From Leptolyngbya sp. (lineage in GTDB: Bacteria > Cyanobacteriota > Cyanobacteriia > Leptolyngbyales > Leptolyngbyaceae), in contig QBMH01000001.1 in the NCBI GenBank assembly GCA_003249025.1, positions 24,698-88,697 of the forward strand: a stretch of 64,000 nucleotides of DNA. Direction: 5' to 3'. Position 1 is the first letter of the stretch. Every line of letters begins with the position of its first letter. Shown in pieces: positions 1-11,112 of the stretch. The position numbers and the translations under genes were made by a program. The notes beneath the pieces were generated by a model. The model ran no database searches. It saw only the letters and a program-made list of their open reading frames with translations, and had not been told where the DNA came from.

Positions 1-1
1 A

Positions 2-475
2 GGAGCCGGATTAGTCTTACGAGTGGCAGCGACCTCGACGGGACCAGGCACGTCTATTTTTCATACCGAGCAATCCTTTCCTCCATTTGAAAATTGGCCT
101 GGTGCGGCACCCCCCACTGCCCCTTCTACGTCTTATTCGTCTCCTGTGATTGAAATTCCTAAAAAACGGGAGGAAACCTCTCAACGTACTCAATCTAAAA
201 CTCCTGTGATTGCCCCGCCTTCTGCTCAAGAGTCAGCAACAACCAAGCCAGTGATTGAAGATCCGGCACCTTCAGATTTGAGTCCTCAAGTTCCTGCAAT
301 CGATCCTACGCCGCGTGCGATCGCGCCTACCCCAAACTTACCCACTACTCCAGAACCGGAACGCCCCCCCGTGACCATTCCATCTCCCGCTCCTGTGGAG
401 GTTAGACCAGAACCAGAACCAGTTCTCCCTCCTTCAACGATCGCACCCAACTCTGGTGAGCTTCCACGGCAATAG
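2..475 (+). CDS. C-terminal fragment of a Pro-rich protein, 5' truncated by window edge
   Basis: Frame is open to the window start upstream of the GTG at 23; Pro/Thr/Ser-rich translation; stop at 475. Confidence 0.5.
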   Translation, partial: GAGLVLRVAATSTGPGTSIFHTEQSFPPFENWPGAAPPTAPSTSYSSPVIEIPKKREETSQRTQSKTPVIAPPSAQESATTKPVIEDPAPSDLSPQVPAIDPTPRAIAPTPNLPTTPEPERPPVTIPSPAPVEVRPEPEPVLPPSTIAPNSGELPRQ

Positions 476-519
476 AGTATCCACGCTATAATTCAAGCGG
501 AGCGTATAGGAATTTTCTG

Positions 520-843
520 ATGAGTAACCCCATTGTTCATGCCTTTTTTATTGGCAGAGCGCTAGCAGACACCTTGTATGATCACGCAGAACTTGCATTT
601 ACGGATGCATTAAGTGAGTTGGGCAAGCAAGATGCAGAACTCCGAGAGAAATTACGTAACTTGAGCGATCGCGTGGTAGAACGGGCAGCCCAAGAAGAAG
701 CGGCAGCTACCCAGGGGAGATCGAGTTATTCAACTGCATCCCCGTTTCAATCGGATGATTTACAAACCGTGATTGATGAACTACGGGCAGAAGTGGCTCG
801 GTTGCGCTCCGAACTGAAGCAATATCGCAGCCGCACTTCATAA
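520..843 (+). CDS. conserved cyanobacterial hypothetical protein (DUF6825-like)
   Basis: 107-aa ORF with ATG and coiled C-terminus; family recognised from memory only. Confidence 0.7.
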   Translation: MSNPIVHAFFIGRALADTLYDHAELAFTDALSELGKQDAELREKLRNLSDRVVERAAQEEAAATQGRSSYSTASPFQSDDLQTVIDELRAEVARLRSELKQYRSRTS

Positions 844-900
844 CCACGTTTGTGTATCCTTCGATAGCATCCAAGATATTAGCCTAGGGATAAGAATCGA

Positions 901-2907
901 GTGCCTGTTTTTCCTCACGACTCCAATCTGTCTAAACAGCCTATGGAGCCACATCCTGAAGGCGATATGCCTCTTGCCCATTTGGATACTCTATTCACTG
1001 CAAACGCTCAGAATGGGAAAGCTCCTAAAGATAGGAAAGACCCACAATTGGTTTTGGGTTTAGAGGAAGATGGTGCTGCTGCTTTAAAAGCGGTTCATTT
1101 CCACGAAAGTAACGATGTTGGAACGTCAGTTATTGCGGGAGACATGGCTTATGAGCGGGAATACTTACCTCAGCAAATAGCGACATCCGTTGACCCGCCT
1201 CCGCCAATCAAACCTGTGAAAGAAAAACCCTACCGTGACCAAGCCTATCGCTGGAACCGAAATAACTACTCTCGGCAGCGGCGCTTTGTAGATATTTGGG
1301 GCTTTGTGCTGACGCTATTATATTCTCAATGGCTGTATGGTAAGCCTTGGAGTTATCCCGGTGGCATGACGGATGCCAAACGAGAACAGCGTCGGCGATC
1401 GCAAGCGATTTGGATGCGAGACACCCTGCTGGATTTAGGGCCTACCTTCATTAAAGTAGGTCAGCTTTTTTCGACTCGCGCCGATTTGTTTCCAACGGAA
1501 TATGTTGAAGAACTGTCTAAACTGCAAGATCGAGTGCCTGCCTTTGGTTTTGAGCAAGCAAAAACTTTGATTGAGCAAGACTTGGGCAAATCTTTGCAAG
1601 AGCTTTATCTCAGTTTTGACCCAATCCCGCTTGCCGCTGCTAGTTTGGGGCAAGTCCATCGCGCCACCTTGCATTCTGGTGAAGATGTGGTGGTGAAAGT
1701 GCAGCGTCCTGGGTTAGTCAAGCTGTTTCAAATTGATCTAGCTATTCTTAAAGGAATTGCTCGGTACTTTCAGCGACACCCAAAATGGGGACCAGGGCGA
1801 GACTGGCTCGGTATTTACGATGAATGCTGCAAGATCTTATATGAAGAAATTGACTACCTCAATGAAGGACGCAATGCCGACACCTTTCGCCGTAACTTTC
1901 GGGGTGAAGATTGGGTGATGGTGCCGCGTGTCTATTGGCGCTATGCCTCTCCACGGGTGTTGACGCTGGAATATCTGCCGGGAATTAAAATTAGTCATTA
2001 CGAAGCCCTAGAAGCGGCTGGACTTGATCGCAGTAGGCTTGCCGAACTGGGTGCAAGAGCATACCTAATTCAGCTTTTAAACGATGGCTTTTTTCATGCT
2101 GATCCTCACCCCGGTAACATTGCAGTTAACCCAGATGGGTCGCTGATTTTTTATGATTTTGGCATGATGGGACAGGTTAAACTGGTCACGCGTGAAAAGC
2201 TTCTAGAGACCTTTTTTGGGGTTGCTCAAAAAGATGCTGATCGCGTCGTGGCTTCTTTGATTGATCTCGGCGCTCTGACTCCTACAAGCGATATGGGTCC
2301 CGTCCGTCGCTCGGTTCAGTTCATGTTAGATAACTTCATGGATAAGCCTTTTGAAAACCAATCCGTGGCAGCTATTAGCGATGATCTCTATGAAGTTGCC
2401 TATGGTCAGCCGTTTCGCTTTCCGGCAACGTTTACCTTTGTTATGCGCGCCTTTTCCACTCTCGAAGGGGTTGGCAAGGGATTAGATCCTGAATTTAACT
2501 TTATGGAGGTTGCAAAGCCTTTTGCACTAAAGATTATGGCAGATGGAAATCCTACAACGGATGCAAACAACATTTTAGGCGAATTGAGCCGCCAAGCTTC
2601 CCAAATCAGCAATACCGCCCTAGGATTGCCCCGACGAATTGAAGAGACGCTAGAGAAACTGGAGCGCGGCGATATTCGAGTTCGGACGCGATCGCTGGAA
2701 ACAGAGCGCATTTTACGCCGATTAAGTGGTGTAAATATGGGGACAAATTATACGCTACTGGTGTGTGCGTTTACATTGTCGGCTACGATTCTATTAGTCA
2801 GCAATTATGTCTGGCTAGCCCTAGCTGCTGCCGCCGCCGCCGCCTTTACAGGGTTCACTCTTGTCCGCTTGATGATTCGCCTTGATCGGAGCGATCGCAT
2901 GCCATGA
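901..2907 (+). CDS. ABC1/UbiB (AarF) family atypical kinase
   Basis: Motifs LGPTFIKVGQLFSTRADLFP, AAASLGQVHRA, HADPHPGNIAV, FYDFGMMG; C-terminal TM segments; GTG start. Confidence 0.93.
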   Translation: MPVFPHDSNLSKQPMEPHPEGDMPLAHLDTLFTANAQNGKAPKDRKDPQLVLGLEEDGAAALKAVHFHESNDVGTSVIAGDMAYEREYLPQQIATSVDPPPPIKPVKEKPYRDQAYRWNRNNYSRQRRFVDIWGFVLTLLYSQWLYGKPWSYPGGMTDAKREQRRRSQAIWMRDTLLDLGPTFIKVGQLFSTRADLFPTEYVEELSKLQDRVPAFGFEQAKTLIEQDLGKSLQELYLSFDPIPLAAASLGQVHRATLHSGEDVVVKVQRPGLVKLFQIDLAILKGIARYFQRHPKWGPGRDWLGIYDECCKILYEEIDYLNEGRNADTFRRNFRGEDWVMVPRVYWRYASPRVLTLEYLPGIKISHYEALEAAGLDRSRLAELGARAYLIQLLNDGFFHADPHPGNIAVNPDGSLIFYDFGMMGQVKLVTREKLLETFFGVAQKDADRVVASLIDLGALTPTSDMGPVRRSVQFMLDNFMDKPFENQSVAAISDDLYEVAYGQPFRFPATFTFVMRAFSTLEGVGKGLDPEFNFMEVAKPFALKIMADGNPTTDANNILGELSRQASQISNTALGLPRRIEETLEKLERGDIRVRTRSLETERILRRLSGVNMGTNYTLLVCAFTLSATILLVSNYVWLALAAAAAAAFTGFTLVRLMIRLDRSDRMP

Positions 2908-2944
2908 CCACTCTCATGTTTGTTGACACTCTAGTAACCACCCT

Positions 2945-3676
2945 ATGAAGCGTCTGTCTACAGGCTTAACAGATGTCGGCGTTGTCCGCAAAGTCAATCA
3001 GGACGATTATTATATCGATCCGGAAGGTCGCTTTTTCATTGTGGCAGATGGCATGGGAGGACATGCCGGCGGTGAAGAAGCCAGCCATCTTGCGACTCAA
3101 ACCATTCAGGCATATTTAGAAAGCTACTGGCACACGGCTGAATCATCCCAAACTATTCTGGAACAAGCACTGCTAAAGGCAAACCAAGCAATTATTGACG
3201 ACCAGCGGCACCATCCAGAGCGGGGCGATATGGGCACCACTGTGGTCGTGTTATTGTTTCGGGATGACCAGCCTTTGTGTGCCCACATTGGCGATTCCCG
3301 GCTCTATCGGTTACGCGGCGCTAAGCTCGATCAGATTACCGAAGACCATACCTGGGTGGCACTTGCTATCCGAATGGGTGAAATTTCGCCGGATCAAGCA
3401 AGAGTTCACCCCTGGCGACATGTACTAGCTCAATGTTTAGGGCGGGAAGATTTGCGCCAAATTGATATTCAGCCGGTGCAGATACAGCCGAGCGATCGCC
3501 TGTTGCTATGTAGTGACGGACTCACCGAAGAACTATCTGATCAAGTGATTGCGTCCCAGCTAAAATCTATTCGAGTCTGCGAAAAAGCCGCTGCCGCTCT
3601 AATCAACGCCGCAAAAGAGCATGGTGGGCGCGATAACATCACAGTCATTGTATTGACCATTGATGGATCGGGATAA
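2945..3676 (+). CDS. PP2C-family serine/threonine phosphatase (Stp1 type)
   Basis: [61 protein letters not shown] motifs. Confidence 0.94.
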   Translation: MKRLSTGLTDVGVVRKVNQDDYYIDPEGRFFIVADGMGGHAGGEEASHLATQTIQAYLESYWHTAESSQTILEQALLKANQAIIDDQRHHPERGDMGTTVVVLLFRDDQPLCAHIGDSRLYRLRGAKLDQITEDHTWVALAIRMGEISPDQARVHPWRHVLAQCLGREDLRQIDIQPVQIQPSDRLLLCSDGLTEELSDQVIASQLKSIRVCEKAAAALINAAKEHGGRDNITVIVLTIDGSG

Positions 3677-3759
3677 GTGGGTAGGGTTAGAATCTATCAA
3701 AATGATCACAGCGACCCAAGCAGTTCAATGCTCCTGCTATGATTAAATCGAATTCAATT

Positions 3760-3833
3760 GGGGTTGTAGCTCAGCAGGATAGAGCGGTCGCCTCCTAAGC
3801 GACAGGTCGCGCGTTCGAATCGCGCCAGTCCCG
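3760..3833 (+). tRNA. tRNA-Arg(CCU)
   Basis: Cloverleaf GGGGTTG...CAGTCCC acceptor; anticodon arm GTCGC-CTCCTAA-GCGAC; T-arm GCGCG-TTCGAAT-CGCGC. Confidence 0.95.
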
Positions 3834-4082
3834 TTCAGAAAGTTCAAAATCCCTGAGGAGCTTGCTTTGCAAGGATTTTATGCTGTTCTGATAACCCTTG
3901 TTCTGTTCAGCACTCAACCAGGCAGTGTTTGATTTCACGGAATTTAATAAATATTTAAGCAAATACTAAAGCGTATTTTCTAAATTTTGTATAACTTGCA
4001 CTGTAGAGGGAGGAATTAATCCAAAAAAAGCTCTAGAGTCTCAGGTATACAAGAGTGTTTGATTTATTAAACTTTAACCTGA

Positions 4083-6407
4083 GAGGTTTACCTCATCGCT
4101 AAGCGATCTCTTCAGATAGCACCCACAAAGATTCAACGCGCAAAACGAGCCTTTGCCCTCAAGGGATGGACGCAGGAGAACCTAGCGGGAGAGGTGAACT
4201 TGAAAACACGTCAACCTGTTTGGCGATTTTTTACCGGGCAACCTGTTGAGCGCCATACTTTTTTAGAAATTTGTTCGGTGCTGGAGTTAAATTGGCGTGA
4301 GATTGTCCTTGATCCGCCAGCAGAATTTCCTGAAACCGGACGATCGGTTCGCTTTCCCCCATCTGCCCTGGATGCCCTAGTGCAAGAGGTGCGATCGCAG
4401 CGTCGGGACAAAATTCAAGATCAGTGCGGCATCTTGCAGCTATTAGACATCAGCCATCCTGTCAGCTTGGATGATATCTACATTGATGTCAATATTTTGG
4501 AAGCCATTGCCAGTCAACAGCAGTTAGAGCTTGCGAATCTACAAACTCTTGAACCAGAAGATTTCGATCGCGTGGGCTTGGGTGACGTTGACCAGGTACA
4601 AGTGCTAGGCGTTACCGCCGTAGAAAACTACTCAAAGGTCAGAGTGCTAGGCAAACCGGGTTCTGGCAAAACCACATTCTTGCAATATCTCGCCGTTCAG
4701 TGCAATCAAGGCGAGTGGGAAGCCGAGCGAGTTGCCATCTTCATCACACTGAGGCATTTTGTTGAAGACTCTAGAGTCAACGGCGAATTTAGCTTGTTAA
4801 ACTACCTACGTCAAGAGTTTTTTACAGACGGCATTGCTGACTCCTCGACGATTGAGACGCTGCTGCAAGCGGGTCGGGTGGTGCTGCTATTGGATGGTAT
4901 TGATGAAGTACTGCACGAAGAGAGTCTGATAGTCCTCAAAGAAATTCGTCGATTTTCAGATAAATATCATAAGAATCGGTTTGTAGCGACCTGCCGTACC
5001 GCCGATCGAAAGCTCAGCTTACGCGGGTTTACCGACGTGGAGGTGGCTCCATTTACCCAAGCTCAAATTGTGGCATTTGCCCAAAAATGGTTTGTGGCGT
5101 TTACTAAAACGACTGCTCCGGCAGGGGTGGTGCAGTCTGATCAGTTTATTGAAAAGCTGGACTTGCCGGAAAACTGGCAGTTTCGCCGACTGGTGGTGAC
5201 TCCTCTGTTTTTGCACATGGCGTGTTGGGTATTTCAGGGGGAGGGTAGATTTCCAACGAAGCGAACCGATTTTTATAAAGAAGGGTTAGATTTACTGCTG
5301 GGCAAATGGGATGAGGCGAGAGGGGTGGAACGAGATCAGGCTTACCAAGGGTTTCGCCTGCCCCAAAAGCTGAAATTGCTGAGTCAGATTGCGGCAGCTA
5401 CCTTTGAGCAGGGGCAATACTTTTTTGAGCAACGGACGCTTGAGCAATATATTGAGGACTATATTCGACATCTGCCCAATGCTTCGACTGATGCCGAGGA
5501 ACTGCACCTCGAAAGTGGAGCGGTGCTAAGGGCGATCGAATCGCAACATGGATTAATCATCGAACGGGCGCGGGGGATTTTCTCGTTCTCTTATCTGGCG
5601 TTTCAAGAATATTTCACGGCACGTAATATTGTTGCCAGTTATAACCTCCAATCCCTAGAGCAGGCATTGGGTGGCTTGGTCAGCCACATCACCGATCCTC
5701 ACTGGCGGGAAGTTTTTTTGTTGACGGCTGCCATGCTGCGGAGTGCTGATTCGTTAGTGCAGTTGATGAAGCAGCAAATTGATGCTCTAGTTGCCGAAGA
5801 TGCTTATCTGCAAGAGTTTTTGGTATGGGCAAGTCGAAAGTCGTAGATTATCCCAGCCGAGACCCAAGATGCAACGGTGCGAGCCTTTTACTTGGCAATG
5901 GCTCGCACCCCTCACATGGCATCTGATTTTGCGCTTGCCTGTACGCTCGACCAGGGGATATTTTTGGATACCGCTTTGGATGATGTGTTGCAATCCTGTG
6001 CGATCGCCCAAAGTCCAGATTTTGCCCACGCCCATCTGTGTAGCAATGCCCTCAGCAATATTTTAGGCATCGTGCTGGATGCGGGTTTGCATAAATCGCT
6101 GCAACAACTCCAAGATGAATTCCCAGATATTGATCAAAACCAGCCACGGTTTCAGGCATGGCGGCAGGGGCACTATGCCGCTTGGGAAGAACGTCTCAAA
6201 AGTGATATCAATAGCTATCGACAGATTCACCAGCACTGGCAGTTTAGCTCAGAACAACAGCAAGTGCTGCAACGCTACTATGCTGCCAATCAACTGCTGC
6301 TCGATTGTCTGCATAGCAACTGTGAAGTGACGGCGGCGGTTCGGCAGGATGTTGAAGCCAGTTTATTGCTATCCCAAACGGAGCTTGAAGCGAGGGAATG
6401 GCAATAA
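4083..6407 (+). pseudogene. NACHT-domain ATPase with N-terminal HTH-like region, interrupted by in-frame TAG at 5844-5846
   Basis: ORFs 4194-5846 and 5877-6407 share one frame; Walker A GKPGSGKTT; Walker B VVLLLDGIDE. The frame is open upstream to TGA 4080-4082 and encodes ...APTKIQRAKRAFALKGWTQENLAGEV (HTH-like), but has no ATG/GTG/TTG before GTG 4194. Confidence 0.75.
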
Positions 6408-6678
6408 ATCTATCTTTAGGGGGGTTTCTATCAAAAGACTGAACTTTCTAACCTCAGCGTATACAAATCAAACGCGATTTCAAACATCTGACCGTTAGAT
6501 TATTGGAACATACCTGCTCAAGCTATTGGTGAAAGCCTTTCAGAGAGTTTTGGGGAGTAGGGAGAGTAATTCGGATTTTAATATGACTACTTTATTGAAG
6601 TATCCAATACCCGTATCAAAACGTCTCAAATTCGATCGCAGCCAACAGTTAAGCTCTACAACGGCGATCGCGTGCGCT

Positions 6679-6792
6679 ATGAACGCTCGGCATACTTGCC
6701 CCTGCTGCTCTAGAATTTTGCTGCGCCACATGCGCTTGGGTGGGCTTTACTGGCGCTGTGACCATTGTCGTGAAGACATGCCCACTTTATAA
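6679..6792 (+). CDS. small Cys-rich (zinc-ribbon-like) protein
   Basis: HTCPCC...CDHC cysteine pairs in MNARHTCPCCSRILLRHMRLGGLYWRCDHCREDMPTL; frame extends to 6526, exact start unknown. Confidence 0.5.
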   Translation: MNARHTCPCCSRILLRHMRLGGLYWRCDHCREDMPTL

Positions 6793-6870
6793 GTCAACGG
6801 CGATCGCGGCAAAAGTTGCCTTTTGGTTATCCATCGTCTTACATCCACAGTTTTTATAGTTAGAGGTGAA

Positions 6871-7192
6871 AATGTCCCACGGATTAGTCAATTTAACGTT
6901 GCCAGCAGTTCTTCAAGAAATTGAATATGTCTTAGAGGAATACCCTGAACATCCGTATCAAACTGCTTTTTCACTGCCTGAACTGCGCCAAAAGCTGGTT
7001 GCCCATATTCTCAGTAATGTCCCCAACCGCTATGTTGTCGAAGATGAACAAGAAACATTTGGCAAGCCTAAGGCTCATGCCTCTTCTCCTTTGCAGGAAC
7101 GGCTACGAATGGAAATGGTGATTCGTACCAGTATTTTGCATATCCTGCGCGAAAACGCTGACTGGCTCAGCCGCAATCTGTCACGCGTTTAG
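6871..7192 (+). CDS. ComFB-domain (late competence protein) family
   Basis: Pattern LPAVLQEIEYVLEEYP...LRQKLVAHILSNVPNRYVV...IRTSILHILRENADWL matches ComFB-like proteins; ATG at 6871. Confidence 0.75.
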
Positions 7193-7281
7193 ATTGATGC
7201 AAAAACGGGTGTATTTTATTACTGGTTGCGATCGCGGCTTGGGCAAAGAGGGCAGTTCCTAAAACGGTGAGAGTAAGTTGC

Positions 7282-7917
7282 TTACTTCGATGCGTTCTCC
7301 TGAACTAGCTGCTTAAATAACTCATCGGCTCGAATGGGATCAAAGAACTGGCTAGATAGCAGCCCTTGGCTGGCGCTTGATGGATCTAGACTAATTGCTT
7401 TTCGGAGATTTTCAACCGCTAATCTGACATTGTTGAGCAGTGCATAGTGAAATGCGTTGTTCTGATAGGCTTGGGGCTTTTCTGGTGCAAGCGCGATCGC
7501 TTTATTGATGGATGCCTCAAAGTCTTCATGTCTTCCCAGGTTATCCAATGAAAAACCTCGATTGACCCAAGGATCGTAATAGGTGGGATCAAGTTGAATT
7601 GATTTTTCAAAACAATCTAAAGCGTCTTGATATAAACCCAGTTTATTCAGAGTATTTCCCTTGCCGTTCCAGGCATTTGCGTCATGTGCTTGAATTTCAA
7701 TTGCCTGGTTATAAACCTCTAGAGCCGCTTTATATTGCTTCAATTGCCTCAAGGCTTTGCCCTTGCCAATCCAAGCTTCAAATGTTGATGGCTGAATCTG
7801 AATTGCTTTTGTATATGAATCAACTGCTTCTGCATATCGCTCTTCAAATAACAAACTATCGCCTTGCATCACATAGTCATTTGCTGTTGACAATTGAGGG
7901 TATACCATCAGTAACAA
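7282..7917 (-). CDS. TPR-repeat protein
   Basis: Repeated 34-aa TPRs: AVDSYTKAIQIQPSTFEAWIGKGKAL..., ALEVYNQAIEIQAHDANAWNGKG... Confidence 0.9.
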   Translation of the reverse strand: MLLMVYPQLSTANDYVMQGDSLLFEERYAEAVDSYTKAIQIQPSTFEAWIGKGKALRQLKQYKAALEVYNQAIEIQAHDANAWNGKGNTLNKLGLYQDALDCFEKSIQLDPTYYDPWVNRGFSLDNLGRHEDFEASINKAIALAPEKPQAYQNNAFHYALLNNVRLAVENLRKAISLDPSSASQGLLSSQFFDPIRADELFKQLVQENASK

Positions 7918-7944
7918 CTCCAGTTTTTAAGAAAATTTTTGAAT

Positions 7945-8523
7945 TTACGGCGATGTTTGATCCTGTCCAAGCTTGAGCCAGCTAAAAATTTGAATTGGTG
8001 TGATCAATAGAATGAGTTTGTCGAGAATGGGTAAAGGCTGTTCATCGGCATACAGTCGAGGGGTTTGATTGGGGGAAAATGTCAGGATCGAGCGATCGCT
8101 GGTATCGATCAACCAGCCTAATCGAGTGCCATGGTTGAGGCAATGCAAGATTTTGTCGATGACTGGGTTGGCGCTTTGGTTTGGCGACAGAATTTCAATT
8201 GTCCAATCGGGTGCCACAAAAACATCATCCGTAGGTTCACCCTCTGGATCAAATTCAATGGTTTGCCACTCCAGCACAACCAGATCCGGCACCAGGGAGC
8301 GATCGCCAAACGTGCAGCGTAATTCTGGAAAGGCGTAAGCAATCTTGAGCGGCTTGGCAACCTGATTAATAGCAGTGCATAGTTCGCTTTGAATAATGGA
8401 ATGCTTGCGCTTTGGCATTAGCTTTTGGATGATTTTGCCGTCCAGAAATTCGCTGGCAGGTTTAGTTTCGGGCAGGGCAAGAAATTCGCTGAGCGTCAGG
8501 GATTTGGTGGGGGTTGCAACCAT
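7945..8523 (-). CDS. Uma2 family (DUF820) endonuclease-like protein
   Basis: PETKPASEFLDGKIIQKLMP, RCTFGDRSLVPDLVVL, DWTIEILSP, CLNHGTRLGWLID. Confidence 0.92.
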   Translation of the reverse strand: MVATPTKSLTLSEFLALPETKPASEFLDGKIIQKLMPKRKHSIIQSELCTAINQVAKPLKIAYAFPELRCTFGDRSLVPDLVVLEWQTIEFDPEGEPTDDVFVAPDWTIEILSPNQSANPVIDKILHCLNHGTRLGWLIDTSDRSILTFSPNQTPRLYADEQPLPILDKLILLITPIQIFSWLKLGQDQTSP

Positions 8524-8632
8524 GTTGATTTCCCAAAATGTCGTAGGTCTAGCTTATCGTGCGAACTGACAAGTTAGCGCTTGTGCGATCGCGGTTAGTT
8601 TTAAGTAGTTGCGAAGTATGAGACGATCTCCC

Positions 8633-10633
8633 TCACTTACGTCCCAGTAACTTATCTCGTAAGTGTTTGATTTTGTCGCGAAACTCAGCAGCTTTTTCAA
8701 ACTCCAGTTTCTTCGCCGATTCCTTCATTTGAGCTTCCATTTGCACGATGATATCCGGAATATTTTCCATGGGAATATCGCTGGCGTGAACGTAGACCTC
8801 TTCTAGTTCATTTGCCTTAAGGCGGCGCGACACATCCAGAAACTTGAGGATGGAGTTGTTTTGGCGTTTGATAATGGAGTAAGGCGTGATGCCGTTGTCT
8901 TCGTTATGTTTGTTCTGAATGGCGCGACGGCGTTCTGTTTCAAAGATGGCTTTTTCCATGCTCTTAGTCATGTTGTCGCCATATAAAATTGCCTTGCCGT
9001 CTACATGGCGCGCCGCTCGTCCGATCGTTTGAATCAGCGATCGCTCTGCCCGCAGATAGCCTTCTTTGTCTGCATCTAAAATGGCGACTAAGGAAACCTC
9101 CGGCAAATCTAATCCTTCCCGCAACAGGTTTACCCCAATCAGTACATCAAAATCCCCTTCCCGCAGCCCTTGCAAAATTTCAATCCGCTCAATTGAGTTG
9201 ATTTCTGAATGCAAATAGCGGACTCGAATACCGCGCTCCTGAAAATATTCCGTCAGGTCTTCCGCCATTCGCTTCGTTAACGTCGTCACCAACACCCGTT
9301 CGTCCTTGGGCACTCGCTCCTGGATTTCACCAAACAGATCATCTACTTGCCCTTGAGTTGGACGCACAAAGATTTCTGGGTCAAGCACCCCAGTCGGACG
9401 AATGATTTGATCGACAATGTGGTCTTCGGAGATTTCCTGTTCCCACTCGCCCGGTGTGGCAGAGACAAACACGCACTGGTTCACCTTCTCCCAAAATTCC
9501 TCGGATTTCAGGGGGCGATTGTCGGCGGCACTGGGCAAGCGAAACCCATGTTCAATTAGTACCCCTTTACGGGCTTGGTCGCCGTTATACATGGCGCGTA
9601 GTTGAGGAAGAGTGACGTGGGATTCATCAATTACCAACAGCCAATCTTTAGGGAAATAGTCGAGCAGGCATTCGGGGGATTCTCCAGCTTGCCGTCCGGC
9701 GAGGTGACGCGAATAGTTTTCGACCCCGTTGCAAAAGCCCACTTCTCGCAAAATTTCCAGGTCGTAGCGGGTGCGTTGTTCGAGTCGCTGAGCTTCCAGC
9801 AGTTTGCCGTGGGTTTCTAAAAAGAGGAGGCGATCGCGCAATTCTTTTTCAATATCATCACAGGCTTCCTTCAGCCGATCTTCTGGCGTGACAAAGTGAC
9901 GAGCGGGGTAAATATTCACGCCTTCCATGCTTTGCAAGGTAGTGCCCGTCACCGGATCGATGTAGCGGATCGCTTCAATTTCGTCGCCAAAAAACTCTAC
10001 TCGAATGATTCGATCTTCGTAAGCGGGACCAATCTCCAGCACATCGCCCTTAATCCGAAATCGACCGCGCCCTAGCTCCAAATCATTGCGGGTATATTGC
10101 ACCGAGATCAAATCCCGAATCGCCCCCCGCAGGTTGACTTCTTCCCCCACTCGCAGAGAAATCGCCGCTTTCAAATATTCCGAGGGAATCCCCAAACCAT
10201 AGATGCAGCTAATGGAGGCAACCACAATCACATCTCGCCGCTCGAACAGCGATCGCGTTGCCGAGTGCCGCAACATATCGATTTCTTCGTTAATCGACGA
10301 GGTTTTGGCGATATAGGTATCGCTAACGGGAATGTAGGCTTCGGGCTGGTAGTAGTCGTAATAGCTAATGAAGTACTCAACCGCGTTGTCTGGAAAAAAC
10401 TCGCGCAACTCATTGCACAACTGCGCCGCTAAGGTTTTATTGTGTGCCAGAACCAGGGTCGGTCTACCCAATGTGTTAATCACTCGCGCCATCGTGTGGG
10501 TTTTGCCGGTGCCGGTTGCGCCTAGCAAAGTTGTGTAGCGGTTGCCAGCATTGATGGATTCCAGAATCTGGGCGATCGCCTTGGGCTGGTCGCCTGCTGG
10601 CTCAAATGGTGCTTGAATATCGAACTGCGCCAT
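8633..10633 (-). CDS. uvrB: excinuclease ABC subunit B
   Basis: [28 protein letters not shown], full-length 666 aa, C-terminal UVR domain. Confidence 0.99.
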   Translation of the reverse strand: MAQFDIQAPFEPAGDQPKAIAQILESINAGNRYTTLLGATGTGKTHTMARVINTLGRPTLVLAHNKTLAAQLCNELREFFPDNAVEYFISYYDYYQPEAYIPVSDTYIAKTSSINEEIDMLRHSATRSLFERRDVIVVASISCIYGLGIPSEYLKAAISLRVGEEVNLRGAIRDLISVQYTRNDLELGRGRFRIKGDVLEIGPAYEDRIIRVEFFGDEIEAIRYIDPVTGTTLQSMEGVNIYPARHFVTPEDRLKEACDDIEKELRDRLLFLETHGKLLEAQRLEQRTRYDLEILREVGFCNGVENYSRHLAGRQAGESPECLLDYFPKDWLLVIDESHVTLPQLRAMYNGDQARKGVLIEHGFRLPSAADNRPLKSEEFWEKVNQCVFVSATPGEWEQEISEDHIVDQIIRPTGVLDPEIFVRPTQGQVDDLFGEIQERVPKDERVLVTTLTKRMAEDLTEYFQERGIRVRYLHSEINSIERIEILQGLREGDFDVLIGVNLLREGLDLPEVSLVAILDADKEGYLRAERSLIQTIGRAARHVDGKAILYGDNMTKSMEKAIFETERRRAIQNKHNEDNGITPYSIIKRQNNSILKFLDVSRRLKANELEEVYVHASDIPMENIPDIIVQMEAQMKESAKKLEFEKAAEFRDKIKHLRDKLLGRK

Positions 10634-10765
10634 CGTTCAAAAAATTCCCAAACTAGCGGTGAAACTGAAAAATGCGATCGCGCTTAGGCTGTCAAATCAC
10701 TCGCTTGACCATCAACCAAACGCCTTTCCAGTGTAACGATTTCCCCAGTTTGCGATCGCGATCGC
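10581..10765. repeat. Repeat A, copy 1 (uvrB 5' end plus upstream region)
   Basis: About 96% identical by eye to 11353-11536, same orientation. Confidence 0.92.
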
Positions 10766-10881
10766 AGCCTATTAGCAACGCTCCAGTTTTCTCGTCTCCA
10801 GTTTTCTGTCTATGGGTGATTGGCTCAAGGGCAAAAGTTCAGTAAAAACGAACCAATAATCCTTAACGTCTAAAAATCCTA

Positions 10882-11073
10882 CTGTTCGCAAAAACACTGC
10901 TGGAAGGCACTGAACTGGTCGATTGCGCCCGTGCCAATGCCAAGTAAGGAAGCGAAACGGCTGCGGACTTATGCGGCTATGGAGATAATTTGAATCACTT
11001 TAAGCAGTCTGTGAAACAGGCTTGTGATGCAATGAGCGTACAGTTTAATGAATTGACCAATCTGGCTAAAGAA
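10882..11073 (+). pseudogene. decayed paralogue of the small gene at 14491-14745
   Basis: Nucleotide match to 14491-14680; start ATG changed to CTG (10882); CAA changed to TAA (10945-10947). Confidence 0.85.
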
Positions 11074-11112
11074 TGGAAACACCACGACATCACCTTTTAC
11101 AAATCCTGCCAA
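11074..11112 (-). pseudogene. N-terminal remnant of a MazF/PemK-like toxin
   Basis: Minus strand overlapping the antitoxin stop: (L/M)AGFVKGDVVVFP, then joins antisense of the 10882-11073 pseudogene. Confidence 0.65.

Noticed and set aside
2821-2850. GCC/GCT trinucleotide run in the UbiB-like gene
   Set aside because: Encodes an alanine run in a TM helix; ordinary low complexity.
5791-6066. ORF spanning the TAG in the NACHT gene in another frame
   Set aside because: Not homologous-looking; the NACHT C-terminus continues in the original frame, so it is a nonsense event rather than a frameshift.
10097-10432. 111-aa ORF antisense to uvrB (and other 60-110-aa ORFs antisense to uvrB, recN and crtH)
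   Set aside because: Fully inside a strongly supported gene on the other strand, no recognisable family; shadow ORFs.
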